Assembly: GCF_002251385.1 (NCBI RefSeq)
Contig: NZ_NPJJ01000057.1
Coordinates: 1-64,000 of the forward strand
DNA length: 64,000 bases
Source: Prevotella sp. P5-108
Lineage (GTDB): Bacteria > Bacteroidota > Bacteroidia > Bacteroidales > Bacteroidaceae
Direction: 5' to 3'
The notes under the pieces are model-generated. The model worked only from the letters and a program-made list of their open reading frames with translations, was not told the DNA's origin and did no database searches. Every line of letters begins with the position of its first letter. Position 1 is the first letter of the stretch. A program made the position numbers and the translations under genes. Shown one piece after another: positions 7,760 to 15,850 of this stretch.

Positions 7760-9043
7760 TTACCCTTCCTTACCCGACTGCTTGCGGCCTATTGCCTCCT
7801 TGGTCTTCTGCTTGAGCATTTCGAGGCGTTCGTAGGCGTGGGTGTGGGTGTGGATAATCTGCAGACGATAGACCACGCAGGTGGCAAAGAAGTATATGGC
7901 CACCTGAACCCACAATGCCATATATTCGGTGGTGATGTCGTCGAGCGTGCCTCCCATGCTGTTGAGCGTGAGGAAGCCCCTCACGCCGAAGGTCGACGGG
8001 AAGAGCAGCGACACGCCTTTCCACACGCCGGGAATATTGCTTACGGGCCAGCTGATGCCCGTCATGAAGAGCAGAGGTACCGAGGTGAACACCACCAGCA
8101 GCATCACATTCTCGCGATAGCGCACCAGACACGACAGCATCATGCCAAAGAAGATGCAAGCCAGCAGATAGGGCACCATGAGGGCCAACAGCGGACCGCC
8201 CTGGGCCAGGGTGGTGAAGTGGAAGAAGCGAGGAACGCAGAGGGTGATATAGGCACCCGCCACGGCATAAATCATGAAGTAGCACATCGCCTTTCCCAGC
8301 ACAATACGGAAGATGCCGTTGTGATGGCTGGTAATGGGCACGAGGTCCTGATAACGGTTGTTCTCGCGGGCGGTACCTGCCGCCAGACCGATGCCCAAGA
8401 GCAGCGACTGCTGGAGTATCAGCATGAGCACACCGGGCAGGATGGCATTGCCATAACCACCCGTGGCATTGAAGATGGGCACCTCGTCGAAGTCGAGCGG
8501 ACGGGTGGCTATATCTTCATCGCGGGCGGTAAACGAGTTGGAGCCCGCTATCTGTATCTGGCTTCCCATCTCCATCGACACAGCCTGCGCCGACTGGAGT
8601 ATAGCCTTGTAGGTGAGCATCAGACTCATTTCGCAGTACACGCCCACATGTGCCTGTTCGCCCCGATGCAGTTTCGTGGCGAAGTCTGATGGAAAATAGA
8701 GTATGCCGTGGGCCTTCTGGTGCCCCACCACCTCACGCGCCTCCTCGAGGTTGTTGCAGTAGTAAGCCACGCGTACCCCCGAACAGGCATCGACCTTGCG
8801 CACAAACTCGCGGCTGTCGTGGCTGTGCGACAAGTCTACTATGGCTACGGGCACCTTGTTGACCACCTCGTTGTTGTATATCCATGAGTAGAGCACAGGG
8901 TAGAACAAGGGCAGGAAGATGAAGAACAACAGCACGCCCTCGTCGGCAAATACCGACCGCATCTCCTTGGCCCAGATATGACACATGTCATAGATGCCTT
9001 GTTTGATTTGTGAGATAAGACTATGGTCTCCTTTCATAATCAT
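7760..9043 (-). CDS. ABC-2-type permease of an export operon (second permease)
   Basis: 427 aa. One membrane segment near residues 35-55 (FFIFLPLFYPVLYSW) is followed by a large extracytoplasmic domain (about 60-220), then five C-terminal membrane segments (about 225-400). This is the ABC2_membrane_3/YhhJ-YbhR layout. The C-terminal tail is basic (KQKTKEAIGRKQSGKEG). It is the last gene of the leftward operon coiled-coil protein, TolC, HlyD, permease, permease, and its ATG abuts the stop of the first permease. No ATPase gene is present nearby, unlike the E. coli ybhFSR arrangement; this is common in Bacteroidetes as far as I recall. The exported substrate is unknown. A start at the third codon (ATG at 9037) is possible. 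Confidence 0.88.
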   Translation of the reverse strand: MIMKGDHSLISQIKQGIYDMCHIWAKEMRSVFADEGVLLFFIFLPLFYPVLYSWIYNNEVVNKVPVAIVDLSHSHDSREFVRKVDACSGVRVAYYCNNLEEAREVVGHQKAHGILYFPSDFATKLHRGEQAHVGVYCEMSLMLTYKAILQSAQAVSMEMGSQIQIAGSNSFTARDEDIATRPLDFDEVPIFNATGGYGNAILPGVLMLILQQSLLLGIGLAAGTARENNRYQDLVPITSHHNGIFRIVLGKAMCYFMIYAVAGAYITLCVPRFFHFTTLAQGGPLLALMVPYLLACIFFGMMLSCLVRYRENVMLLVVFTSVPLLFMTGISWPVSNIPGVWKGVSLLFPSTFGVRGFLTLNSMGGTLDDITTEYMALWVQVAIYFFATCVVYRLQIIHTHTHAYERLEMLKQKTKEAIGRKQSGKEG

Positions 9044-10207
9044 TTAGGGTATATAGACATATTCCTGCATGGCCCTGCGCAGGTTGCGCACGGTAAACAG
9101 CGGCAGCAGCATGAACAGCACCAGAGCCGCGACGTTGATTGCGCAGTCGGCAAGGGGGAATGCGTTGAATATGCTTATTTTATATATCATGTAGTAGTGG
9201 CGCAGCGGGAAGAGCTGTGCCATGGCTTCTATCATCGAGTCCATGGCGAACACGGGATAGGTGGCTCCGCACACCGAGAAGCTCAGCACCGCCCACAGCG
9301 AGCAGATACTCATCGACATACGCAGCGACGGCATCAGTCCGAAGACAAACACGCCGAAGCACTGGCTTGCCACCACCGAGAGGAAGCCATCGAGCAGTAT
9401 CGGCACCACGCCTCCAGGATAGGGGAAGTCCAATATATAATAGATGTAGAAGTCAAACCCATAGAACACCGTCAGAAAGACGAGCGTATGGGGTAGCAGC
9501 TTGCCTGCCAGAGCCACCGGCATGCTGTTGCCCGCCATCTTGAGCCACTCGTGCGAACGCTTGAACTTGAGTTCGGTGCCGATGGAGTATGGGGTGATGA
9601 GGAATACAAACAACAGCAGCAGTCCGGGTACCATGATGGTCGAGAGATACACATTGTAGTTGGCCCAGGGGTTGCCTATCATGTGCATGTCGAGGGCTAT
9701 GGGCTGCAGGAAAGCCTGTATCTCGCGCTCGGTCTTGCCCAGAGCCGACAGCTTAGCCGAGCCTACCGCCGCCGAGCCCAGCGTGCAGATGGTCTTGAGG
9801 TCCTTGAAGAGCGTCGAGCCCGCCAGGAGCGTCACCTGGCTGTAGTAGAATGATATCTTGGGCTGGCGTGCCGACACCATGCCGTCGGTGGTACCCTTTG
9901 GGATGAGCAGAAAGGCATAGATGTCGCCCTCCTGCACCGCGCGGCGCGCATCGTTGATGTTGGCATAGTGCGCCACCACCTTCGTGGTCTGAAAGGCATC
10001 GAGCCGGCGTATCAGCGCCCTCGTGGTGGCGGTATTGTCCTGGTCTACCACTCCCACCGGCATGTTTACAGGCTGTCCCTCGGTCATGAGTGAGGTGAAG
10101 AACACCACCACCAGCACCGGGAACACTACCATGCAAAACGCATAGATGGGATTGGAGCGCAGGATGCCACACTCGCGCAGGGCTATCCGATATATCTGCT
10201 TTATCAT
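9044..10207 (-). CDS. ABC-2-type permease of an export operon (first permease)
   Basis: 387 aa with the same layout as its downstream neighbour: a first membrane segment at about 20-42 (PIYAFCMVVFPVLVVVFFTS), an extracytoplasmic domain containing DQDNTATTRALIRRLDAF, and a bundle of membrane segments from about 195 to 375. The two permeases probably form a heterodimer in the inner membrane that works with the HlyD-type adaptor and TolC encoded upstream. It begins 14 nt after the HlyD stop. The missing nucleotide-binding subunit must be supplied from elsewhere, or the proteins work without one. The substrate cannot be read from the sequence. Confidence 0.88.
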   Translation of the reverse strand: MIKQIYRIALRECGILRSNPIYAFCMVVFPVLVVVFFTSLMTEGQPVNMPVGVVDQDNTATTRALIRRLDAFQTTKVVAHYANINDARRAVQEGDIYAFLLIPKGTTDGMVSARQPKISFYYSQVTLLAGSTLFKDLKTICTLGSAAVGSAKLSALGKTEREIQAFLQPIALDMHMIGNPWANYNVYLSTIMVPGLLLLFVFLITPYSIGTELKFKRSHEWLKMAGNSMPVALAGKLLPHTLVFLTVFYGFDFYIYYILDFPYPGGVVPILLDGFLSVVASQCFGVFVFGLMPSLRMSMSICSLWAVLSFSVCGATYPVFAMDSMIEAMAQLFPLRHYYMIYKISIFNAFPLADCAINVAALVLFMLLPLFTVRNLRRAMQEYVYIP

Positions 10208-10221
10208 AGTGTCTGTGCCTC

Positions 10222-11208
10222 TCAGTCTTTACGGATAAGGCTCATACCCGGACGCAGGCCCTCAAACTTGCCCACTGGGCGAGCCTTGACTTCAAATGTC
10301 TTGAGGTCATACTGGCCGTTGGTCTTCGTGGCCTTCCACACGGCGTAGCTTCCCTGGTCGTGTATATAGTATACCTTGAGTTCTATGTCCTTGCCGAATG
10401 CCGGGCAGTAGGCGGTAAACGTGTCGCCAATCTTCATGCCGCCCAACTGGTCTTCGCGGATATTGAATGTGCCCCATACATCGTTCATCATCGAGATGCT
10501 CATGATGGGCGAGCCCAGTCCCACGAGTTCTCCCACCTTGGGATATACCTCGCTCACCTCGCCCTCTACCTGTGCCACCTGCACCGTCTCGCGCAGCAGC
10601 GAGCTCACCACATCCACAGCGTTGCTGGCGGCCTGGGCATTCATCGCAGCCACCTCGCGCTCCTGTTTGCGGGCTCCGTTCTTCGCCATTTCATACTGGC
10701 TCTCGGCAGCCTTTACCTGTGCCTCGGTCGCCTTGTACGCGGCAAAGGCTTCATCGCGCTTCTGTCCGCTTATGACGCCCTCGTTGTAGAGGTTCTGCAT
10801 GCGGTTATAGGTTTTCTGGGCTATCTCGCTTGCAGCCTTGGCCTGCTGCATCAGCTGGTAGGCACCCTGTATCTGCTCCTGGCGTGCTCCGGCGTCGGTG
10901 AGGTCCTTGAGCGCCTTGGTCGCTTCACCTGTAGCCTCGACCACTCGCTTCTGGGCGTCCATCTCGGGCACCTCGAGTATGGCGAGTGTATCGCCTACAT
11001 GCACAAAGTCGCCCTCCTTGACTCTGAGTTCTACCACGCGGCCGGGCAGTTTGCTCGACACCCTGTATTCAGACACTTCGACCTCGCCCTGGATAATCTC
11101 CGGTTCCTGGCCGAGGGTAAGATAGCCGATGAGGGCCACGATGACCACCACTGCCGTAAATCCTACGACGGCAAGCAGTATGTTGTTATGTTGTGTTTTA
11201 GCTGACAT
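10222..11208 (-). CDS. HlyD-family membrane fusion protein
   Basis: 328 aa. A short cytoplasmic N-terminus is followed by one membrane anchor (about 9-31, ILLAVVGFTAVVVIVALIGYL). Then come a biotinyl-lipoyl half-motif (SKLPGRVVELRVKEGDFVHVG, 52-72), a long alpha-helical hairpin rich in Ala/Gln/Lys (about 85-205), and the second lipoyl half plus beta barrel (VEGEVSEVYPKVGELVGLGS). This is the periplasmic adaptor that joins the two inner-membrane permeases to the TolC channel. It starts 7 nt after the TolC stop. The layout resembles E. coli YbhG/EmrA-like proteins. Confidence in the family is high; the specific substrate is unknown. Confidence 0.92.
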   Translation of the reverse strand: MSAKTQHNNILLAVVGFTAVVVIVALIGYLTLGQEPEIIQGEVEVSEYRVSSKLPGRVVELRVKEGDFVHVGDTLAILEVPEMDAQKRVVEATGEATKALKDLTDAGARQEQIQGAYQLMQQAKAASEIAQKTYNRMQNLYNEGVISGQKRDEAFAAYKATEAQVKAAESQYEMAKNGARKQEREVAAMNAQAASNAVDVVSSLLRETVQVAQVEGEVSEVYPKVGELVGLGSPIMSISMMNDVWGTFNIREDQLGGMKIGDTFTAYCPAFGKDIELKVYYIHDQGSYAVWKATKTNGQYDLKTFEVKARPVGKFEGLRPGMSLIRKD

Positions 11209-11215
11209 AATCGTT

Positions 11216-12703
11216 TCAGTTTAATATACCTAATGCTTTCTTTACGTTTACTTGCGACAGTTTGACGCCCACCTCGGCGTCTATCTTCTGCGACTGCGCC
11301 ATCTGCCATGCGGTCTGTGCCGCCATGACATCGGTGACCTCCATCACGCCTTCCTTGAATCCCAGGTTGGCACATCTCAGATTTTCTTCGGCACTCTTCA
11401 TGTTCTCGTTGGCCATGTGGAACCGCTTGAGCGACTCCTTGAGCTTGAACTGGCTCTGTGCCACCTGCAGATTGACCTTCTCGCGTACATCGCTCAGCTC
11501 CATCACGGCTATGCTGGTGGCTGTCTTGGCGGCGCGTATCTTGTAGCTGCTTTCAAACCAGTTCCACACGGGTACCTGTACCAGTACGCCTACGTTCCAT
11601 ACGCCGGCAAACTTGCGTTCAAACCCGTTGAAGACATTGGGGTTGCTTACCATGTATCCGCCGGTAAGTGCCACATGGGGCAGAGCGGCGGCGCGGATGA
11701 GGCGGGTGCTCTGGCGGCTCAGTTCGATGGTGTTCTCGAGCATCTGTATCTCTGGGCGCGCAGCATAGGTTGTGTCGGCTGCTTCATAGGTCTCTGTTAC
11801 GACCGGGGCGAGTGTCTGCACGTTCTCGTCGGCGAGGGTTATCTCCCGGTCCATGGGCAGACCGCAGAGCTGGCAGAGCATCATCTTGGCCAGCGACAGG
11901 CCGTCCTCGACCTGGGTGAGCTGCATGTCGGCCTCGTTGACCTTGACATCGACCTTGAGTCCGTCGGCCTTGGTAGCCACGCCCTCTCTAATCATCTTCT
12001 TCACATCCTCGCTGAGCTTCTTGACCAGGTCGCGATAGCTCTGGGCCAACTGCTCCTTCTGGCGCAGCGACACCACGAGCCAGTAGGCCTGGTCTATGTC
12101 GTAGAGGGTGGTCTGCCGACGCAGTTCGAGGTCGCTGGCAGCCATCTTCTCGCTGATGTCTGCCATCTTGTTGGCTGCGACGATGGCGCCGCCCATAAAG
12201 ATGGGCTGTCTCACCATGACGGCTCCCGACCAGATGTTCTTGGTGTCGGTGCGGAAGGCGTCGTTGACCGCCTGGCCCAACTTGTTGCCAGCCTCAGCCA
12301 ACTGTGGCGTGAGCTTGTTGAGCACGCCACCCAACTGCTGTGCCAACTCGGGCGTGATGACGCCCTGCTGAACCAACCCCGTTATCATCTGGGTGATATT
12401 GCCACCCACGGCTCCCGTGGCAGTCGTTCCCAGCGACCCGAAAGCGGTCTTCTGGTTGCTGTTGAGCAGCGATATCTCTTTGCTGAAATACTCATAGCCG
12501 CCCACGGCATCGACTTTGGGCAGATACTTGGTGCGCATCACCTTGCGGTTGTATCGCGCCACATCCTGCTTGAGCCTTGCCACATTGAGCTGCTTGTTGT
12601 TGCGCAGCGCCAGAGCCCGACAACTGTCGAGCGACAGCCCCTGCGCCTGAACCTGTGGCAGCCAGACGGCACATAACATTAAGGATAATAATAGCCTTGT
12701 CAT
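11216..12703 (-). CDS. TolC-family outer-membrane efflux protein
   Basis: 495 aa with a signal peptide (MTRLLLSLMLCAVWLPQVQA). It has the two long amphipathic helical repeats typical of TolC/OEP proteins: LDSCRALALRNNKQLNVARL near the start and, in the second half, RPEIQMLENTIELSRQSTRLI. An insertion (about 85-160; GAVGGNITQMITGL, LAQQLGGVLNKLTPQLAEAG) is longer than in classical TolC and is typical of Bacteroidetes members. It forms the outer-membrane channel for the HlyD/ABC-2 system encoded by the next three genes. It follows the coiled-coil gene after a 12-nt gap. Confidence 0.92.
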   Translation of the reverse strand: MTRLLLSLMLCAVWLPQVQAQGLSLDSCRALALRNNKQLNVARLKQDVARYNRKVMRTKYLPKVDAVGGYEYFSKEISLLNSNQKTAFGSLGTTATGAVGGNITQMITGLVQQGVITPELAQQLGGVLNKLTPQLAEAGNKLGQAVNDAFRTDTKNIWSGAVMVRQPIFMGGAIVAANKMADISEKMAASDLELRRQTTLYDIDQAYWLVVSLRQKEQLAQSYRDLVKKLSEDVKKMIREGVATKADGLKVDVKVNEADMQLTQVEDGLSLAKMMLCQLCGLPMDREITLADENVQTLAPVVTETYEAADTTYAARPEIQMLENTIELSRQSTRLIRAAALPHVALTGGYMVSNPNVFNGFERKFAGVWNVGVLVQVPVWNWFESSYKIRAAKTATSIAVMELSDVREKVNLQVAQSQFKLKESLKRFHMANENMKSAEENLRCANLGFKEGVMEVTDVMAAQTAWQMAQSQKIDAEVGVKLSQVNVKKALGILN

Positions 12704-12715
12704 TTGCTCTCCTTT

Positions 12716-13588
12716 TTAGTCTATCGTAACGCTCTTGGAACCTATCATGTTGCCATCGGCGAAGATGCTTGCATGATAGGTGCCTTCGACCAGCGCCTGG
12801 GTGACATTCCAGAACAGTGTCACGGGGGTCTCCTGGCCGCCATATTCCACCACCTTCTTCATCGAAGCCTGCAGGGTGCGGTTTTCATAGCTGAATGAAC
12901 CTGCGCCACCCAGCAGTGTGCCTGTGGGCGATGTCAGTCTTACATATACTGTCTTCATGCCGCTCTGGGCGGTGACGTTCTTGGCGAGTGCGAAGCTCAC
13001 CTGGATGGCCTTGCACTTCCTTATCTTTCTTGTAGCCCTGCCTCGCTTGTCTAAGGGTGTGACGCTGATGCCTATAGCATCGAGCTGTGCGGCTATAGCG
13101 ACCTTCTCCGAGAGCGTTGCTTTCTCCGAATTGAGTCCCTCTATCTGTCTGGTAGCCTCTTCATACTGTCCGCGCACACGGGTATTCTCGGCAGTAAGGT
13201 TCTGATTGAGTCGGTTGAGCGAGTCTATCTCCAACACATAGTTGCGCAATACGGCGCGCACGGTGGCCAGTTCCTTCTTCAGTCGGGCTATCTCTCTTGC
13301 GTCCGACGCTTTGGTATCCTTGAGTTCCTTGAGCAGCTGCTGGGTACGCTCCTGTTCGGCGGTGAGCTGGGCGACGATAGAGTCGTTGTTGATTTTGGTC
13401 TTCATCTCACCGTACTGATTGGCAAACTGCTGATACTCGTTCTCCATTTCCCGCTTGTCTATCTCGGCAAGTTCCTGCATGGCCTGGTTTTCCTGCCTCT
13501 GTTGGTTGAGGCTGAGAGCGAGATACACTATGCCGCCCACAAGGAGCAGACCTACGACGATTACGGGGATAAGAATTTTAGTCTTCAT
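12716..13588 (-). CDS. Single-pass membrane coiled-coil protein
   Basis: 290 aa from the ATG at 13588 (MKTKILIPVIVVGLLLVGGI); an in-frame ATG 9 nt upstream is less likely. One membrane anchor (about 5-26) precedes a long coiled coil (about 28-160: QQRQENQAMQELAEIDKREM, AREIARLKKELATVRAVLRN, ENTRVRGQYEEATRQIEGLN). The C-terminal about 120 residues look like a beta domain (GMKTVYVRLTSPTGTLLGGA). It resembles conserved Bacteroidetes proteins often labelled 'chromosome segregation' only because of the coiled coil. It leads the export operon, with its promoter at 13620-13627, so a periplasmic accessory role for the exporter is a reasonable guess. Confidence 0.75.
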   Translation of the reverse strand: MKTKILIPVIVVGLLLVGGIVYLALSLNQQRQENQAMQELAEIDKREMENEYQQFANQYGEMKTKINNDSIVAQLTAEQERTQQLLKELKDTKASDAREIARLKKELATVRAVLRNYVLEIDSLNRLNQNLTAENTRVRGQYEEATRQIEGLNSEKATLSEKVAIAAQLDAIGISVTPLDKRGRATRKIRKCKAIQVSFALAKNVTAQSGMKTVYVRLTSPTGTLLGGAGSFSYENRTLQASMKKVVEYGGQETPVTLFWNVTQALVEGTYHASIFADGNMIGSKSVTID

Positions 13589-13619
13589 ATATTGCACTGT
13601 GAATATTTGTTATGCGCTG

Positions 13620-13627
13620 CAAAAGTA
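13620..13627 (-). promoter_or_regulatory. Promoter -7 box for the export operon
   Basis: The minus strand reads TACTTTTG followed by CAGCGCATAAC, 31 nt before the ATG at 13588. It is the only good TAnnTTTG match upstream of the five-gene leftward operon. Confidence 0.6.
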
Positions 13628-14022
13628 AGCCAATTATCTGACTTATCAAATAAATCGTCAGACCAAATATATAATAATATGAAAAATTAGCACTTTTGTG
13701 GAAAAAAAGGCCAATCATTAATATTTGTTTGCAGTGGGCAGTTGCGGTGTATACCACCACTCTCAGTCCTCTCGGAGAGCCTGTTGCGGGCTCGCTGCCG
13801 ACCGTCTCGGGCTGGGGGCTGACAGCTGCCGAGACGCCCGCAATCATGACCCTATCTGTGGGGCTGTCGGTGGGGTGGATAGGGGCATACTCGCCTACGC
13901 CAACCGTGGTCTGTGGGCTGGCGATTGTGCCACCAGGCAACGCTATCGGCACTGTTGTCGTCACGATGACCAAGACTTATGGCATCCACCACGTTCGGCG
14001 GTGTGCTGACCATCATCATCGG
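13628..14022. other. Start of a non-coding island, no confident gene
   Basis: Short open frames exist on both strands but none has a recognisable domain. They are low in complexity (Ala/Thr/Val/Pro-rich) and overlap each other. A reversed variant of the AT-rich motif (AAATATATAATAATATG) is at about 13665-13681. A hairpin GTCTCGG/CCGAGAC is at about 13803-13836. Confidence 0.45.
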
Positions 14023-14110
14023 CTCGTGCTTTGCGATACGAGGGCTCGTATCTTATGTCACGTGGGCTCGTGCCTATTGTCACGTGGGCTCGTATCAGAA
14101 GGCACGAGCC
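14023..14110. repeat. Four palindromic units with a 22-bp period (locus A)
   Basis: Units start at 14023, 14045, 14067 and 14089, each 20 bp plus a 2-bp spacer. They read CTCGTGCTTTGCGATACGAG, CTCGTATCTTATGTCACGTG, CTCGTGCCTATTGTCACGTG and CTCGTATCAGAAGGCACGAG. Each unit is an imperfect palindrome (CTCGT...ACGAG), and the outer units are also mutually complementary. A related set of four units with the same period occurs at 48860-48947. The period is not a multiple of 3, so it is not coding. Confidence 0.85.
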
Positions 14111-14158
14111 AGCCCATGCAACCTCCACGCCGCTGTCTGCAGTCGCCTGATTTCTGGA

Positions 14159-14305
14159 GATACCATCCTGCTCAATAGAGACAATCTCCACGCCGATAGA
14201 GGTACCCTCCAGCTGTCCAAAGGTACCCTCCAGCTGTCCAAAGGTACCCTCCAGCTCGCTAAAGGTACCCTCCAGTTGTCTGGAGGTGCTCTCCACGATG
14301 CTGGA
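14159..14305. repeat. Tandem array with a 21-bp period
   Basis: The core GGTACCCTCCAGCTGTCCAA recurs at 14201, 14222, 14243 and 14264, with a degenerate copy at 14285 (GGTGCTCTCC) and two weaker upstream units (14159, 14180). Because 21 is a multiple of 3, both strands stay open. The minus frame would encode a heptad repeat (QLEGTFG, QLEGTFS). I regard translation as unproven. Confidence 0.75.
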
Positions 14306-14416
14306 GACAATCGCGGTGGGCGCCATGCTGGTGAGGGTGGTTGGCACGATGCCTCGGAGATTGGCAAAAAACTTTTCAAGATTTCGGGATTTTTCCTCCG
14401 CCGTTTGGCAGGAAAG

Positions 14417-14582
14417 TTGTATTTTTGCAAGATAATACTAAGGGTATTGCAAGATAGCTGTATTTTTTGCAAGATAATACTAAGGGTATTGCAAGATAGC
14501 TGTATTTTTTGCAAGATAATACCAAGGGTATTGCAAGATAGCTGTATTTTTGCAAGATAATACTCTAAAGTATTGCGAGATG
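14417..14582. repeat. Direct-repeat array TTGCAAGATA upstream of the AraC-type regulator
   Basis: The decamer TTGCAAGATA occurs at 14425, 14447, 14467, 14489, 14509, 14531 and 14550, with a degenerate eighth copy at 14573 (TTGCGAGATG). Spacing alternates near 20 and 22 bp, i.e. about two helical turns, within a 42-bp higher unit. Between odd and even copies lies a small dyad AATAC-TAAGG-GTATT. The array ends about 45 bp before the ATG of the regulator at 14627, which suggests an operator array. Confidence 0.85.
14545..14552 (+). promoter_or_regulatory. Candidate promoter inside the repeat array
   Basis: TATTTTTG fits TAnnTTTG and overlaps the seventh TTGCAAGATA copy, 74 nt before the ATG at 14627. 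An equivalent TATTTTTG is at 14420-14427. The intervening copies have one extra T and so break the consensus. Confidence 0.4.
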
Positions 14583-14626
14583 ATACTCTGAGAGTGTATG
14601 ATTAACGACTAAAACATCGAAAGGTC

Positions 14627-15799
14627 ATGAAGATTTTATTTCTGCTTCAGTTTACGAGCCTCTTGTCCATGCTTATCAATGCTATGTTATTGGGCCTTGG
14701 CAGCCTCCACGTGAGATGGAAGAACCGTCGTTATGAGCAGTCGCGCTGGATGCTGTTTGCAGCCATGCTGATACTGGCTGCCCACTTCCTGGCGCAGATG
14801 ACCCTGTCTGTGAGAGCGTCGGGCGCCGACCTGGGTGCAGTGCTCAATCTGCTTGCCTATCCCCCGAGCTTTGCACTGATTGCTTTGTCCATCTACAACA
14901 TCGAAGCCGTCCACGACAACCGCCGCCGCTTTGTCGCCGGCATCGTCGGGCTTTATGCCCTCATCGTCGTGTGCTACGCCATAGGCTACTGCTGCAACGG
15001 CAGCATGCGCATCGGCATGTGGATGTATGTGATGCTTGCCCTCTATATATGCCTTGTAGCCTACTGCATCTATAAGGCATCTCGCCAGATACTGCTCCGC
15101 CGCAAGCTGCTCGAGACCCTCACCGCCAACGACATGCTGCCCCATGTGCGCTTTGCCAAGACGAGCGTGGCGGTGCTGTTTGTAGCATTGATGACGATGC
15201 CCTTTGTCATCCTCTTCAACAAAATACTGGTCATCTACGCCCCCGTCATTCTGCTCGCCATATTCTTCTTTGTCCTGACATTCAGCAACCTGGGCTTCAA
15301 CTACGTGCCCACCGAAGAGCTGGTCAACGATGACGAGGAGTCTGCCCGCGCAGCCGGAACCAATGGCACCGGAAGCCCGGCAGCCGCCACCTACAATCTG
15401 GCAGCCCTGCCGCCCGAGCGCGAGCGCATCGTCGCCGAGCGCTTGGACAAATGGTGCCAGGACAAGGGCTACCGCGACAGCAATGCTAACATGCTCACCC
15501 TCTCGCGCATGCTGCTCATCCCTCGGGCAGAGCTTACCCGCTACTTCGAGCAGAACCTGAAACTGTCGTTCCGTATATGGCTGAGCGAGATAAGGTTCAA
15601 GGCGGCACAGGAGATGATGCGCGACTACCCCGACTACAGCAATGATATCATCTCTGCCGAGTGCGGCTTCTCGTCGCGCACCCACCTCTACCGCATCTTC
15701 AAGAACCGCGCAGGCTGCACACCCACAGCCTGGAGAGAGAGGGGCTGCCCCATACTGCCGTCGCAGACAGGCGGCAGCGATGCCGACGGCAGTATGTAA
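14627..15799 (+). CDS. Membrane-bound AraC-family transcriptional regulator
   Basis: 390 aa. The N-terminal about 235 residues contain six or seven membrane segments (starting FLLQFTSLLSMLINAMLLGL), a 7TM-like sensor. A linker (about 240-265, Ala/Gly/Thr-rich) leads to a C-terminal AraC/XylS DNA-binding domain (about 280-380) with NANMLTLSRMLLIPRAELTR as the first helix-turn-helix and SNDIISAECGFSSRTHLYRI as the conserved second one, then FKNRAGCTPTAWRE. It probably senses a membrane or periplasmic signal and binds DNA from the membrane. The array of TTGCAAGATA repeats just upstream could be its own operator. It is followed at 51 bp by a secreted subtilase that may be its target or partner. 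Confidence 0.87.
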   Translation: MKILFLLQFTSLLSMLINAMLLGLGSLHVRWKNRRYEQSRWMLFAAMLILAAHFLAQMTLSVRASGADLGAVLNLLAYPPSFALIALSIYNIEAVHDNRRRFVAGIVGLYALIVVCYAIGYCCNGSMRIGMWMYVMLALYICLVAYCIYKASRQILLRRKLLETLTANDMLPHVRFAKTSVAVLFVALMTMPFVILFNKILVIYAPVILLAIFFFVLTFSNLGFNYVPTEELVNDDEESARAAGTNGTGSPAAATYNLAALPPERERIVAERLDKWCQDKGYRDSNANMLTLSRMLLIPRAELTRYFEQNLKLSFRIWLSEIRFKAAQEMMRDYPDYSNDIISAECGFSSRTHLYRIFKNRAGCTPTAWRERGCPILPSQTGGSDADGSM

Positions 15800-15850
15800 C
15801 CACCGGCGGCTGTAGCCCTCACCCCGACAGCCACCACCAACCACACGACT

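Noticed and set aside
14023..14110. 22-bp units as a CRISPR array
   Set aside because: The units are contiguous with 2-bp gaps, are themselves palindromic, and there are no spacers or cas genes.
13961..14347. Leftward 128-codon frame with QLEGTF heptads
   Set aside because: It runs across both the 22-bp and the 21-bp arrays, and the 22-bp array is non-coding by its period. No promoter or homologue is recognised. Kept only as a note in the 21-bp array finding.
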